From Sinomicrobium oceani (lineage in GTDB: Bacteria; Bacteroidota; Bacteroidia; Flavobacteriales; Flavobacteriaceae): a stretch of 64,000 nucleotides of DNA. Under the pieces are notes generated by a model. It saw only the letters and a list, made by a program, of their open reading frames with translations. It ran no database searches and was not told the DNA's origin. The DNA lies in assembly GCF_900119185.1 (NCBI RefSeq), contig NZ_FPJE01000014.1, positions 62,001 through 126,000 on the forward strand, written 5' to 3'. A program made the translations under genes and the position numbers. The number at the start of each line of letters is the position of its first letter. Within the stretch, counting starts at the first letter, position 1. Positions 44,445 through 53,033 of the stretch are shown here, piece by piece.

Positions 44445-44664
44445 TAACGGGTTTTAGGAGTTGGTCGTCGATTGGTTCGTAGTTGATTAGGTAAGGAAGT
44501 TAATGGGTTACAGTGTTGGTAAGTTACTGATACCGCAGCTCAATAACCCATTAACTCAATAATTAATTTGTGGGAATTTAACAGGTTGCTATGTTAATAA
44601 GTTACTTAATGAGTAGCCCCAATAACTATGTACCTACGAACTAATCAACCCAATAACGCTACAT
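44445..44664. repeat. Degenerate intergenic repeat region
   Basis: This spacer between the aldo/keto reductase and the 670-residue gene (convergent) is built of short related words. GGTTCGTAGTTGATTAGG at 44474-44491 and CCTACGAACTAATCAACC at 44634-44651 carry the same words in opposite orientation, with TTAATGGGTTA/TAACCCATTAA at 44510 and 44551 as an exact inverted pair. Similar words recur at 32299-32325, 38051-38076, 50991-51011 and 56026-56051. No gene is seen. Confidence 0.55.
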
Positions 44665-46677
44665 TTAGTTATACACAACCTGTTTGGCTTCAATCAATTT
44701 CTTCTGGTCTTTTTTAATCTGTCTTTTTTCCTGTAAACGTTTATAATATTCGATAAACTGGATGTCAAACCCAACGTTTATAAACGGGTAGTCAAAAGAA
44801 TCCTGGATACTCTTATCCGAAAAAATGGGAATCCCGACACTGATATTAAAATCGAGAGCATTGCTGAAGGTAACTCCCGTACCTATACCTGCCAGTGGCA
44901 TATCAAATTCATTATTGGTTTTGGAGTTAACCAGATTATACAACAGGCCGGACCCATAGGCGAGCAGGTGCCAGTTGCTGATCAGGGGCTCTTTGGGAGG
45001 TCCGGTCTTTACATAGGCTATACCGTCTATAAGATAAGTTTCACCGGGGTTTCGGGGATAATAGAAAGCCCAGTCCTTTAATTTGAATTTTACACCTATT
45101 TTTTCACTTACATAAGACAGGTTGGTCAGGGTAGAGCCGTCTTTGAGTATAACCGCCTTATCAAAATAGGCATTGTTGAGACCGACTGTAAAGTGAAACT
45201 GCCACCTGCTGTGTTTGTAAGGTTTCAGGTTTTGCAGTTTCATGATAAAACTCTCTACGTTAAAATCCAAAACCTCATTTCCCCGATTATTCGTATTTAT
45301 TACGGTGTAGTCCTTTATAAAAGACACCACGGTACTGAGTGAGTTTTTTATGTTTTCATCAGGAAATATATACCCGATATCTTCGATGAGTTTAAGGTAT
45401 TCGGAAATGGTTGTAGCTTTGTCGAACTGGTATAATTTGGATGCCAGAAGAAAAAAGTTATTGACAAGGCCATCCTCGATCCTGATATTTTTATTTCCGA
45501 GCATAACCACGGCAAGTTGTGCACAGAACGTATCGAGTGTGGTAATGAGGTCGAGATATCTGACGCTGTTATAGCTTTGTTTTTTTAACAACGGAATGAA
45601 TTCCTGGTAAAATGTATAGAGAATATCAGCTCCTACACTGGAGTCTTTGATGTTGGACTGTTGTTTGATGACCTTGTCCAGGTAGGTATAGATATTGGTA
45701 AGGTTTGTTATTTCGGCTTTCTTTTCTACAGGAGAGATAGCTTCGGACGAAATCGCTTCTTCGATCAGGGTCTTTACCGTAGTTCTGGAAGTGGTCAGCA
45801 GGCTTTCGAAACTTTCCCGGGCTTTTAATTTCGCCTTCTCGTCAAGCGCTTCCTGGCCGAATACGGCAAGCTTATCATTTCTGAAACTGAAATGTTCCAC
45901 AATGTAGTTATATACCCCGATATAGTTGGTTACTTTGGTTAAGGCGTCCGACATTTCACGGTATACATGATCTGCATTTATTTTATATTTTTCAATATCA
46001 GTGGAGTCCGTGGGAATGTAATTAATTTTATTTTTATACCTGTTCATGTATTCGTAAGTAGAGGAATAGGAAATCTGCATTAAACCGAGTTGTTTTAGTT
46101 TTTTGTCGTGCCTTACGGTTTCGCTGGCCATATCCAGTAAGAAGGCGATAAAACTTACACCTTCTTTATCTTTATATGCCTTATTTTTAAATAATTCCTT
46201 TGGTTTCACCAGGGAAGCCAGGCTTATGCTATCTTTAAAACCCTCCGGATGATAACCGAAGTCAGCGGCCAGTTTCATAAAATGTTCTTTTTGTTGGCCC
46301 CCTAATTGCTGAAGATAATAATGGAGATAGGTGGTGACGAAAACAAGATTAACCGTATTTTCCAGTATTTTCTTCGTCCGTATGGCATCATCTTTTTCGG
46401 TAATGAGTTCTTTAACCACGTTATTGGTAAAGGAATATACGGTACCTCCGGCATTTTCTACTTTGGTCAGAAATACATTTTGTATGGCCTTGATTTTCAG
46501 TTCCTGTTGTTTTTCGGCTATAATTTCCATAATGAGTTGCGCATCGAGGGTGCCTTTACTGAAAGATAATCCATCCAGACCTACCTGTAGTGTAGGGGCT
46601 TCATGCTCCAGGTCGTTTTGGGAATACATGCAGGTAACTGCGAGGAACATGGAAAAACAGCATAGCATTTTTTTCAT
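44665..46677 (-). CDS. Hypothetical secreted protein, 670 residues
   Basis: ATG 46677 begins with MKKMLCCFSMFLAVTCMYSQ, a signal peptide with a possible SPaseI site after SQ. The frame is open for 29 more codons, but these lack a signal. The next about 500 residues are helical and polar, rich in K, E, L and I with no cysteines of note, and coiled-coil-like segments; the last 150 residues look like beta-strands with an aromatic C-terminal region (WQFHFTVGLNNAYFD, then NWHLLAYGSGLLYNLV), reminiscent of an outer-membrane-like barrel portion. No known family is recognised. Codon use is AT-richer than in neighbouring genes, which hints at transfer. It lies 275 bp after the AsmA-like gene on the same strand. 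Confidence 0.7.
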   Translation of the reverse strand: MKKMLCCFSMFLAVTCMYSQNDLEHEAPTLQVGLDGLSFSKGTLDAQLIMEIIAEKQQELKIKAIQNVFLTKVENAGGTVYSFTNNVVKELITEKDDAIRTKKILENTVNLVFVTTYLHYYLQQLGGQQKEHFMKLAADFGYHPEGFKDSISLASLVKPKELFKNKAYKDKEGVSFIAFLLDMASETVRHDKKLKQLGLMQISYSSTYEYMNRYKNKINYIPTDSTDIEKYKINADHVYREMSDALTKVTNYIGVYNYIVEHFSFRNDKLAVFGQEALDEKAKLKARESFESLLTTSRTTVKTLIEEAISSEAISPVEKKAEITNLTNIYTYLDKVIKQQSNIKDSSVGADILYTFYQEFIPLLKKQSYNSVRYLDLITTLDTFCAQLAVVMLGNKNIRIEDGLVNNFFLLASKLYQFDKATTISEYLKLIEDIGYIFPDENIKNSLSTVVSFIKDYTVINTNNRGNEVLDFNVESFIMKLQNLKPYKHSRWQFHFTVGLNNAYFDKAVILKDGSTLTNLSYVSEKIGVKFKLKDWAFYYPRNPGETYLIDGIAYVKTGPPKEPLISNWHLLAYGSGLLYNLVNSKTNNEFDMPLAGIGTGVTFSNALDFNISVGIPIFSDKSIQDSFDYPFINVGFDIQFIEYYKRLQEKRQIKKDQKKLIEAKQVVYN

Positions 46678-46952
46678 AATTTTTTGGTTTGGTCGGTTAA
46701 TAAGGTTCAAATAAACAGGGAGTTGTCGTGCTGTTATGTGTTTAATAAACAGTGGTGTAGACAACTTTTTCTGATGGTGTTTATCAGTTGTAAGTTTAGT
46801 GATAAAGTACCGATAAAAGTTACGGATTTTCGTAAAACAAAATGATCTTTATGTTAAGAAAAAACAAGAGACAGCCCGTAGACGAACATTTTTCTCCAAA
46901 TGAAGAAGGATGGGAGCGAAAAGTACATGTTGTTCGCCGGAAAAAAAACGGG

Positions 46953-48464
46953 TCAGATCATCGTTTTGGTGAGGCCTGCCTGGATACAGGACCAGAAATA
47001 GTTCCAGAACGATTTGGTCTTGTCCCGTTTTACTTCTTTGACATGTTTGGTCAGGCTTTCTCCTTTATTCCCTTTTTTAACGAAGATATTGGCTACCCAG
47101 CTGAGAAATCCTTTTTTCTCTTTACCGTTCTTTTTAAGAACCTGTACTTCGAAATTTTCGTGATCGATCTGAAAATCACCCGCAGCCATATCGTTGTTTC
47201 CTCCGAAATTAAAATAAAGTTCGTTAACGGTACCTTCGGTCTTTACATTAAAGGCCGGGATAAAAAAGGAATTGATAGATTCCTCGGGAATATCAGAACT
47301 CTTCCCACGGATGCGGAAGTTATCGCGCTTGTCATTGATGCGGAATTGCCATTCCACACTGATTGGCGATTTTCCCATAAAGAGAGATCGTATGTCGATC
47401 TGCGTTTCCGGAAAATCATTCCGTTCGAGATCCGTATTGGTGATGTTTGTTATGGTAGCTTGGAGCTCACTAAAATAAACCTCTCCCGGATCCCTGTCTT
47501 TTTTTATGCGCTCCTGGTAATTGATATTGGTGTTTTTGAGTACGATACTGTCAATATTGAGCTCAATATCGAGATCCCGGAGCATTTTACTGTACAGCGG
47601 TTTTTCCCGGAGATCGTCATTGACTGTCTTGTCCCGGTAGATATCAAAATCAATACCTTCGAATACTATTTTCGGGGCTTCGAACAACGGAAGTCGTCCC
47701 TGGATTTCCAATTGGTATTCCGGAATGCTCAGCGAATCGAGTTTCAGGCTCATCAGGTCTTTTTCGTAGGGAATGACGCGGATGTAGTCTTGCCGCGTAT
47801 ATTTGGGCAGAAGGTGCAGGTCGGTCACCCGGATCTCCTTATCGGTAATACGGAGGTCGGCAGCCTGTATTTCCTGCAATTCGTTCATATCGTACCATAG
47901 CCCGGACAATTTCAGGGAAAAATCCTCATAAGTGGCTGGAACTTTTTGTCGCAGGGTTTGCTGATCGATACGGATGTGATGTACGTCAAGGTCAAACAAT
48001 GCCACTTTAAGGAGGTCTGCAGTATCTGCAGTATAAGTGAGCTGGCCTTCTTCTATAGCCAGGTGTTTTACACGGATCTCCTTGTCGAATGCAGACTCCT
48101 GTTTTTTATTTTGTTCGTTATGTTTAGGAGCATCCTTTTTTTTGTGCAGTCGGCCCAGCGGCCTGCGAATGACGATATGGTCTACGGAAATCCGGTTGCT
48201 TACCAGGAAATTCCAGTAGCTGAACCCCTTTATTCCTACCTGCTCGGCCTGTACCTGTTGGTGTTGCTTGTGATATTCTATGGTATTAACTGTAACATTC
48301 CCGCGCAACAGGGACAGGTTGAAATCCTGGTATTCAAGATGACCCCGGGCCACTTGTTCGTCCAGAAACTGTTCGATCTTGTTGTGGGCAATACTGTTTA
48401 AAATAAAATAGCCTCCTATGAGGATTGGGATGGCAACTGTGAGAATGATCAGTGTTTTTTTCAA
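46953..48464 (-). CDS. AsmA/DUF748-like envelope protein
   Basis: This 503-residue protein has an N-terminal signal anchor (KKTLIILTVAIPILIGGYFILNSIA, partly shown) and a periplasmic body of repeated beta-strand segments of the form I-x-L-x-x-L-x-I, V-x-H-I-V-I-R-R-P, K-D-x-x-x-L-x-L-D-S-L-S-I-P, typical of AsmA/DUF748 and related beta-taco lipid-transport proteins. A second hydrophobic/basic stretch with a Trp-rich segment (FWNYFWSCIQAGLTKTM) is at the C-terminus. Related proteins shuttle phospholipids between membranes; that role is inference here. No gene of a known transport partner is adjacent. Confidence 0.7.
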   Translation of the reverse strand: MKKTLIILTVAIPILIGGYFILNSIAHNKIEQFLDEQVARGHLEYQDFNLSLLRGNVTVNTIEYHKQHQQVQAEQVGIKGFSYWNFLVSNRISVDHIVIRRPLGRLHKKKDAPKHNEQNKKQESAFDKEIRVKHLAIEEGQLTYTADTADLLKVALFDLDVHHIRIDQQTLRQKVPATYEDFSLKLSGLWYDMNELQEIQAADLRITDKEIRVTDLHLLPKYTRQDYIRVIPYEKDLMSLKLDSLSIPEYQLEIQGRLPLFEAPKIVFEGIDFDIYRDKTVNDDLREKPLYSKMLRDLDIELNIDSIVLKNTNINYQERIKKDRDPGEVYFSELQATITNITNTDLERNDFPETQIDIRSLFMGKSPISVEWQFRINDKRDNFRIRGKSSDIPEESINSFFIPAFNVKTEGTVNELYFNFGGNNDMAAGDFQIDHENFEVQVLKKNGKEKKGFLSWVANIFVKKGNKGESLTKHVKEVKRDKTKSFWNYFWSCIQAGLTKTMI

Positions 48465-48530
48465 GCAGAAGTACTTTTGTTTGTCACTAATTTAATATTC
48501 TTTTCGATATAACGGGCGGTAAGCCACAGG

Positions 48531-48962
48531 TTATTTGGCCGTAACCTTTATATTTTCGTTCTGTCGGAGTATTTCCCGAAGAAAAGTTTCGTTGGTTTTC
48601 GGAGAGATATAGAGTTCCTGGTACAGACCGTATTTGATGATAAGTCCATTTCTTGCCGTAGCGGGTTTCAACCCGTTCCATAAGGTCCGGTCCCTCACAA
48701 TTTCCCGGATTTCCGGTAACGGGATATGTCCCCTTAAGGGGCCGCTTTTGTAAGCGAGGACATTTCCGGAAAGTTCATAACGCGTACCGATGTAGATCCA
48801 CAATAAAAATCCCGAAGCCAGAAGCAGGAAAAAATCGATCCACACCCAGGCAAAAAGTGCGAGCCCTGTACGCAACCGGAACAGTACGGAAGTCACAAAG
48901 GAGCCGCTTACGGCAAACACAAGAATCTTGAAGAAGAGATCTTTTCTACTGTCAAATTTCAT
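48531..48962 (-). CDS. Bacterial PH domain membrane protein
   Basis: This 143-residue protein has two N-terminal helices (about 10-33 and 36-58) separated by RLRTG, then a bacterial PH (bPH_6, formerly DUF1200) domain of about 80 residues: GTRYELSGNVLAYKSGPLRGHIPLPEIREIVRD is its typical strand-strand-helix start (only the first part is quoted below 20 residues here as GTRYELSGNVLAYKSGPL). The domain faces the cytosol. Function is unknown; homologues are small membrane-linked proteins. It lies 66 bp upstream of the AsmA-like gene on the minus strand and may share its transcript. Confidence 0.8.
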   Translation of the reverse strand: MKFDSRKDLFFKILVFAVSGSFVTSVLFRLRTGLALFAWVWIDFFLLLASGFLLWIYIGTRYELSGNVLAYKSGPLRGHIPLPEIREIVRDRTLWNGLKPATARNGLIIKYGLYQELYISPKTNETFLREILRQNENIKVTAK

Positions 48963-49075
48963 AGTAGTAAGGGGATTGTACAGCCTAAAATTCGTGTTTT
49001 TATTGCGATATGCGACGGCATTTGGCAGATTTTAACAATCGGTGTAGTCGGGATCGCCCCGATCAACGGGCCCTG

Positions 49076-49954
49076 TTACCTGCCCAATGCTGCCGGAGGT
49101 GTAGGAAATCCGCTTTGTTGAAATTCGGGATAGGCAAATTTATTTACGATGGTAGAATCCTGTTGTAAGCCAGCCGATTTATAGATTTCCATGAGATTGC
49201 GGAATAATATCCGTAAGGCTACGGGTTCTTTATCAAAACCGTATACATTGGTCTCGTACGTAGTGTCGGCAGTCTGTATCTTTATTCTACAGGCCTGGTC
49301 ATCTGTCCACCGGGCTTTGTATTCCTTACTTAGTTTTTCCAGGTCGGTATTATGGATATTATCTTTGATCTTTTGCCATGCTGCAGTGGGAATCTTCCCG
49401 GAAAATAACCCTTTTTTGGTCGTATAGCGTATGCCGTCGAACAGCATGTTTCCGTCGCTGTCGATTTCCATGTACATCGAAGGACATGCCCCGAAACAGG
49501 GACCGCTATAGAAGCCTATTCTTTGAATGGCCAGGTCGTTTTTAGGAGTTATCTTTTTAAGAAGTATCGGGTCTGTTCCGTTTTCGGGGGTTCCGAAAGT
49601 CCCGATAGTATTTTCCCCGACAGGGATGAGAGTCAGGTTATTATGATCGAGCCTGAGTATGCGAAACCGGTAATTTTTTTCCGGGGCGGTGCTGTTGTGG
49701 TCCCGCACCGTATGGTGGAAGATGTCGAGAGTATCGTCATGTATGGTAAATGCAGACTGAATTCCGGAAGGATAAGCGAAAGAACACAATGAGTCCCGGA
49801 AAGAGAAAATATAAAACTGTTTGTTGGCATCGTTTTTCACGAAATCGGTCACCCAGTCACCCTGGATATCATTTTGATATTTTTCGTTTGCTTTACGCGG
49901 AGTACACGAAAGGAGTATCGCGCACAATATCAGGGGTGAAAGTACTATTTTCAT
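49076..49954 (-). CDS. Lipoprotein with DUF6438 domain
   Basis: This 292-residue protein begins MKIVLSPLILCAILLSC, a lipoprotein signal with the lipobox LLSC. The N-terminal half has a beta-rich domain (about 25-125) resembling lipocalin-like DUF domains, in which GDWVTDF and RFRILRLDHNNLTLIP occur. The C-terminal half matches DUF6438: IGFYSGPCFGACPSMYMEID (C-x-x-x-C pair at about 150-154) and W-T-D-D-Q-A-C, followed by a helix F-R-N-L-M-E-I-Y-K. The two close cysteines could form a disulfide. Function is unknown. A TTG four codons upstream is also in frame, but ATG 49954 suits the signal peptide. Confidence 0.8.
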   Translation of the reverse strand: MKIVLSPLILCAILLSCTPRKANEKYQNDIQGDWVTDFVKNDANKQFYIFSFRDSLCSFAYPSGIQSAFTIHDDTLDIFHHTVRDHNSTAPEKNYRFRILRLDHNNLTLIPVGENTIGTFGTPENGTDPILLKKITPKNDLAIQRIGFYSGPCFGACPSMYMEIDSDGNMLFDGIRYTTKKGLFSGKIPTAAWQKIKDNIHNTDLEKLSKEYKARWTDDQACRIKIQTADTTYETNVYGFDKEPVALRILFRNLMEIYKSAGLQQDSTIVNKFAYPEFQQSGFPTPPAALGR

Positions 49955-50000
49955 GACGTGGATCAAGTGTTTAGCCTACTAAGATACCTCAAAATTTATG

Positions 50001-50036
50001 ACAAGACAAGAAAAGGCCCCGTAATGAAGGGCCTTT
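50001..50036 (-). terminator. Terminator after the M48 protease gene
   Basis: AAAGGCCC at 50012-50019 and GGGCCTTT at 50029-50036 pair; on the minus strand the tail reads TTTTCTTGTC. Confidence 0.75.
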
Positions 50037-50100
50037 CCGGATGCTATTGTCAGAAGCCGTAAGAAAGCACAGTGCTTCCGTATCGGTTGTTAATATCACA

Positions 50101-50889
50101 TTATTCCGGACGTTTGAAACCGTCTTTTTCTGCTTTTTGGGCCGAAGCTTTTATTCTTTTTTCCGTATCGGGGTGTGAAGAAAAGAGTTGAGCCCCCTTT
50201 TTCTTTTCTGTGTTGTCGCCCGAGGTGGCCAGCAGTTTTTCAAAAGCCATAGCCATGTACCAGGGATTGACGTCATTATCTTTTAGGAACTTGTACCCGT
50301 ACTCGTCCGCTTTGCTTTCCTGTTTTCTCGAAAATGCCGAGTTGGCCACTGCCTCACTGAGGTCTCCCAGTTGCGAATCGCTTAGAGTTGCCGCTGCACC
50401 TCCCTGCGAGGAAACACCGTCTTTGAGAGCCGATGTCAGTAGGGCAGTCCTGAACGCATCTTTGGAATCGGTATTTTTCACGTGTCCGATCTCATGTCCT
50501 ATAACGCCCAGCACTTCTTCGTCGGACATGTTATCCATAAGGCCGGCACAAACACGTACACTACCATCGGCGCAGGCAAAGGCATTGATATCGCGGACCA
50601 GATATACCTTGAAGTTGAGATCGAGCCCGTCGTAGCTGTTCAGCCCGGCAGTGAGTTTTTCCAGACGTTGTGCCAAAACATCTTCGGGTGGAGCTACAGG
50701 GTTATTCTCGTCCATCCATTGTATGTATTCTTTGGTATAGGCTATGACTTCTGAATCGCTCAGTGTTACGGCTTTTACAGCTTTCGAGCCCGATTCCAGT
50801 GCTTTTTTATTCAGTTTGATCTGTGCTCCGGCATAAAAGAATGTCCCGAAGGCGAAGATCCCGGTAATTCCCAGACGTAATAATTTCAT
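50101..50889 (-). CDS. M48 family metalloprotease (LoiP/YggG-like)
   Basis: This 262-residue secreted zinc protease begins MKLLRLGITGIFAFGTFFYA, a signal peptide. The zinc motif HEIGH is at residues 132-136 in VIGHEIGHVKN, with a downstream Glu (DEYG near 206) as third ligand, typical of M48 subfamily C/LoiP, which performs quality control of envelope proteins. The frame is open 35 codons upstream, but the signal peptide fixes ATG 50889. It is close after argH (146 bp) but has its own terminator, and is not obviously part of the arginine pathway. Confidence 0.9.
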   Translation of the reverse strand: MKLLRLGITGIFAFGTFFYAGAQIKLNKKALESGSKAVKAVTLSDSEVIAYTKEYIQWMDENNPVAPPEDVLAQRLEKLTAGLNSYDGLDLNFKVYLVRDINAFACADGSVRVCAGLMDNMSDEEVLGVIGHEIGHVKNTDSKDAFRTALLTSALKDGVSSQGGAAATLSDSQLGDLSEAVANSAFSRKQESKADEYGYKFLKDNDVNPWYMAMAFEKLLATSGDNTEKKKGAQLFSSHPDTEKRIKASAQKAEKDGFKRPE

Positions 50890-51034
50890 CGTTTTCTGTT
50901 TTTTGAAGTTACCCGACAAAATTAAGGTAGTAGGGGGATAGGGATTATCCCGAAAAACCGGGATTTTAACCTTTGAATAACTACCCGCTATCAACTACGA
51001 ACTAACCAACCATTCCCCCCATAAATCAAGATAA

Positions 51035-52315
51035 TCACCCCAATTTTTCCATCTTTTTCCGGATCTCATCGAGGCAGAGGTTGCCGAAGCTGCCTTCGTG
51101 GGTATGTTTTATATCTCTTTTCGGAGTAAAGGTTCCTGCGGCGATATCCATCCCCATTTTCTTATAGGCGTCGCGGAAAGGCATTCCGGATTGTACGAGT
51201 TCGTTGAGGGTATCTACACTAAAGAGGTAGTCGTATTTCGGATCTTCGAGAATTCCGTCATTGACCCGGATGTCTTTGAGGGTAAAGGCAGCCATTTCCA
51301 GGCAGGCTTTCAGGTCTTGTATAGCCGGGATGATAACTTCCTTAACCAGCTGGAGGTCCCTGTGATATCCGCTTGGCAGGTTATTGATGATCAGGGTGAG
51401 CTGATTGGGCACTGCCTGTATCTTATTACATTTTCCACGGATAAGCTCAAATACATCGGGGTTCTTTTTATGTGGCATAATACTGCTCCCGGTAGTGAGT
51501 TCGTCAGGGAAAGTGATAAAATCGAAATTCTGACTCATATACAGGCATACGTCCATGGCCATTTTGGATAGCGTCGCAGCTATGCCTGCCAATCCGAATG
51601 CGGTGCTTTTTTCTACTTTACCCCGTCCCATCTGTGCGGCAACCACGTTGTATTTCATAGTCTCGAACCCGAGTGCTTCTGTGGTGAAGGTGCGGTCTAT
51701 GGGGAACGAACTTCCGTATCCTGCGGCGCTCCCGAGCGGATTCTGGTCGGCAACCTTATAGGCAGCATCGATAAAATACAGGTCGTCAATAAGACTTTCG
51801 GCATAAGCAGAAAACCAAAGTCCGAAAGATGAGGGCATGGCAATCTGTAAATGGGTGTATCCCGGCAGCAGGACCCCACGGTATTTTGCGGCCAGTTCCA
51901 TCAAGAGATCAAAAAGCGCCCTGGTCTGTGTTTTTATTTCTCCAAGCTCATTTTTCAGGTAGAGATGCATGGCTACCAGCACCTGGTCGTTCCGTGAGCG
52001 GGCGGTATGGATCTTTTTACCCGTATCTCCGAGTTTCTGGATAAGCAGGTACTCTATTTTGGAGTGCATGTCCTCAAAGCCGTCTTCTATGGTAAAATTA
52101 CCGGCTTCGATATCCATTCCTATACGGTCCAGTTCTTCTGTTAGTTGCACGGTTTCTTCGGGTGTCAGCAAACCGATCTTTCCCAGCATTTTCGCATGGG
52201 CGGTAGAGGCCATGACATCATATTTGGCCAGAACCAGGTCGAGTTCGCGGTCGTTACCTACGGTAAAATGATCTATTTTTTTATCAGTGCTAAAGCCTTT
52301 GTCCCAGAGTTTCAT
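51035..52315 (-). CDS. argH: Argininosuccinate lyase
   Basis: This 426-residue cytosolic lyase cleaves argininosuccinate to arginine and fumarate, the last step of the pathway. Fumarase/lyase superfamily motifs: HSKIEYLL and HTARSRNDQV (about 84-91 and 105-114), the His-containing GYTHLQIAMPSSFG at about 151-164, and the flexible signature TGSSIMPHKKNPDVFEL at about 275-291 with the catalytic Ser. The gene is slightly short of the 460-residue E. coli form because of the shorter C-terminal domain, as is common in Bacteroidota. It lies 718 bp downstream of argE, the rest of the arginine cluster, with a decayed gene in between. Confidence 0.95.
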   Translation of the reverse strand: MKLWDKGFSTDKKIDHFTVGNDRELDLVLAKYDVMASTAHAKMLGKIGLLTPEETVQLTEELDRIGMDIEAGNFTIEDGFEDMHSKIEYLLIQKLGDTGKKIHTARSRNDQVLVAMHLYLKNELGEIKTQTRALFDLLMELAAKYRGVLLPGYTHLQIAMPSSFGLWFSAYAESLIDDLYFIDAAYKVADQNPLGSAAGYGSSFPIDRTFTTEALGFETMKYNVVAAQMGRGKVEKSTAFGLAGIAATLSKMAMDVCLYMSQNFDFITFPDELTTGSSIMPHKKNPDVFELIRGKCNKIQAVPNQLTLIINNLPSGYHRDLQLVKEVIIPAIQDLKACLEMAAFTLKDIRVNDGILEDPKYDYLFSVDTLNELVQSGMPFRDAYKKMGMDIAAGTFTPKRDIKHTHEGSFGNLCLDEIRKKMEKLG

Positions 52316-52338
52316 TGTTTGTTGGTTTATGAGTTTTT

Positions 52339-52365
52339 TAGTTCTGAGTTGATGAGTTCTGAGTT
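52339..52365 (+). repeat. Left 27-nt inverted repeat flanking the four-helix-bundle pseudogene
   Basis: It is two copies of a 15-nt word that reads TAGTTCTGAGTTGAT and then GAGTTCTGAGTT. Its reverse complement matches 52995-53021 at 23 of 27 positions; the four differences are all T to G. Confidence 0.55.
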
Positions 52366-52411
52366 TTTTATATTTTACATTCTTTAACTTTGAGTCTCAT
52401 CAAAATCTCAA

Positions 52412-52788
52412 CTACTTCTGTTTTTTCTTTTTCAAATAGTTTTTATATGAAGTTATCATTTTACATAACTCCGTAACGTTTGCACGGTTTTGTTCATCTG
52501 TTTCCGGAGAAATATATCCGCGCCGTCTTGATTTGGTGCTGCACACCACACATTCATTAGCACTATCCCAAGCAATTTGTAAATAACGGTTAAAACTTGC
52601 TGCTGACCCGGATGATCCTTCTGCAATATTATTGGCAACCGAATCAGCAGCCCGGATAAACTGGGATGCTAATCGATATATTTCATATTTTGGGAAATTA
52701 TTAATCTGCGCATTTATTTCATCTGCAAAGTTCCAAGCTTTTGATACATGGTCAGTTCTTCAAACTTAAAGTGGTATTTACTTTTCAT
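52412..52788 (-). pseudogene. Four-helix-bundle protein (23S IVS-type), frameshifted
   Basis: ATG 52788 starts MKSKYHFKFEELTMYQK, then the frame fails: an A is missing in the A run at 52739-52742 (minus-strand CAAAAGC, family CAAAAAGC). In the next frame it continues intact for about 109 codons: AWNFADEINAQINNFPKYE, RLASQFIRAADSVANNIAEG, FNRYLQIAWDSANECVVC and ends LKKKKQK at TAG 52412. This is the family of four-helix-bundle proteins (about 118-125 residues) often inside 23S rRNA intervening sequences or near mobile DNA. One indel, no other stops, so decay is recent, or a base-calling error must be excluded. It interrupts the arginine cluster and is AT-rich. Confidence 0.8.
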
Positions 52789-52994
52789 AGTGTTGAGGGT
52801 TGTGTTAATTTATTTTAAAGCCTTAAAAATAACACATCCTCTGGTTTTTTATTTGATGAACTCTGAATTAATAGTTTTTGGTTTTGACTCACTAAGTGAG
52901 ATTTATGCTCAGGTGCTTGTATCGGAAATGAATTGAAAGTCCATTTCCTTTGAAAGTCTCGTAAGCTTACCACGAGGTAACCGCCAAATTCCTC

Positions 52995-53021
52995 AACTCC
53001 GAACTCCTCAACTCCGAACTC
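52995..53021 (-). repeat. Right 27-nt inverted repeat flanking the four-helix-bundle pseudogene
   Basis: Reverse complement reads GAGTTCGGAGTTGAG then GAGTTCGGAGTT, an exact 15-nt tandem word; 23 of 27 positions match the left copy at 52339-52365. Confidence 0.55.
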
Positions 53022-53033
53022 CCCAACTCAAAA

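Noticed and set aside
46842-47900. Plus-strand 352-codon open frame
   Set aside because: Lies antisense to the AsmA-like gene, has no family features and no start context; it is a shadow of codon bias.
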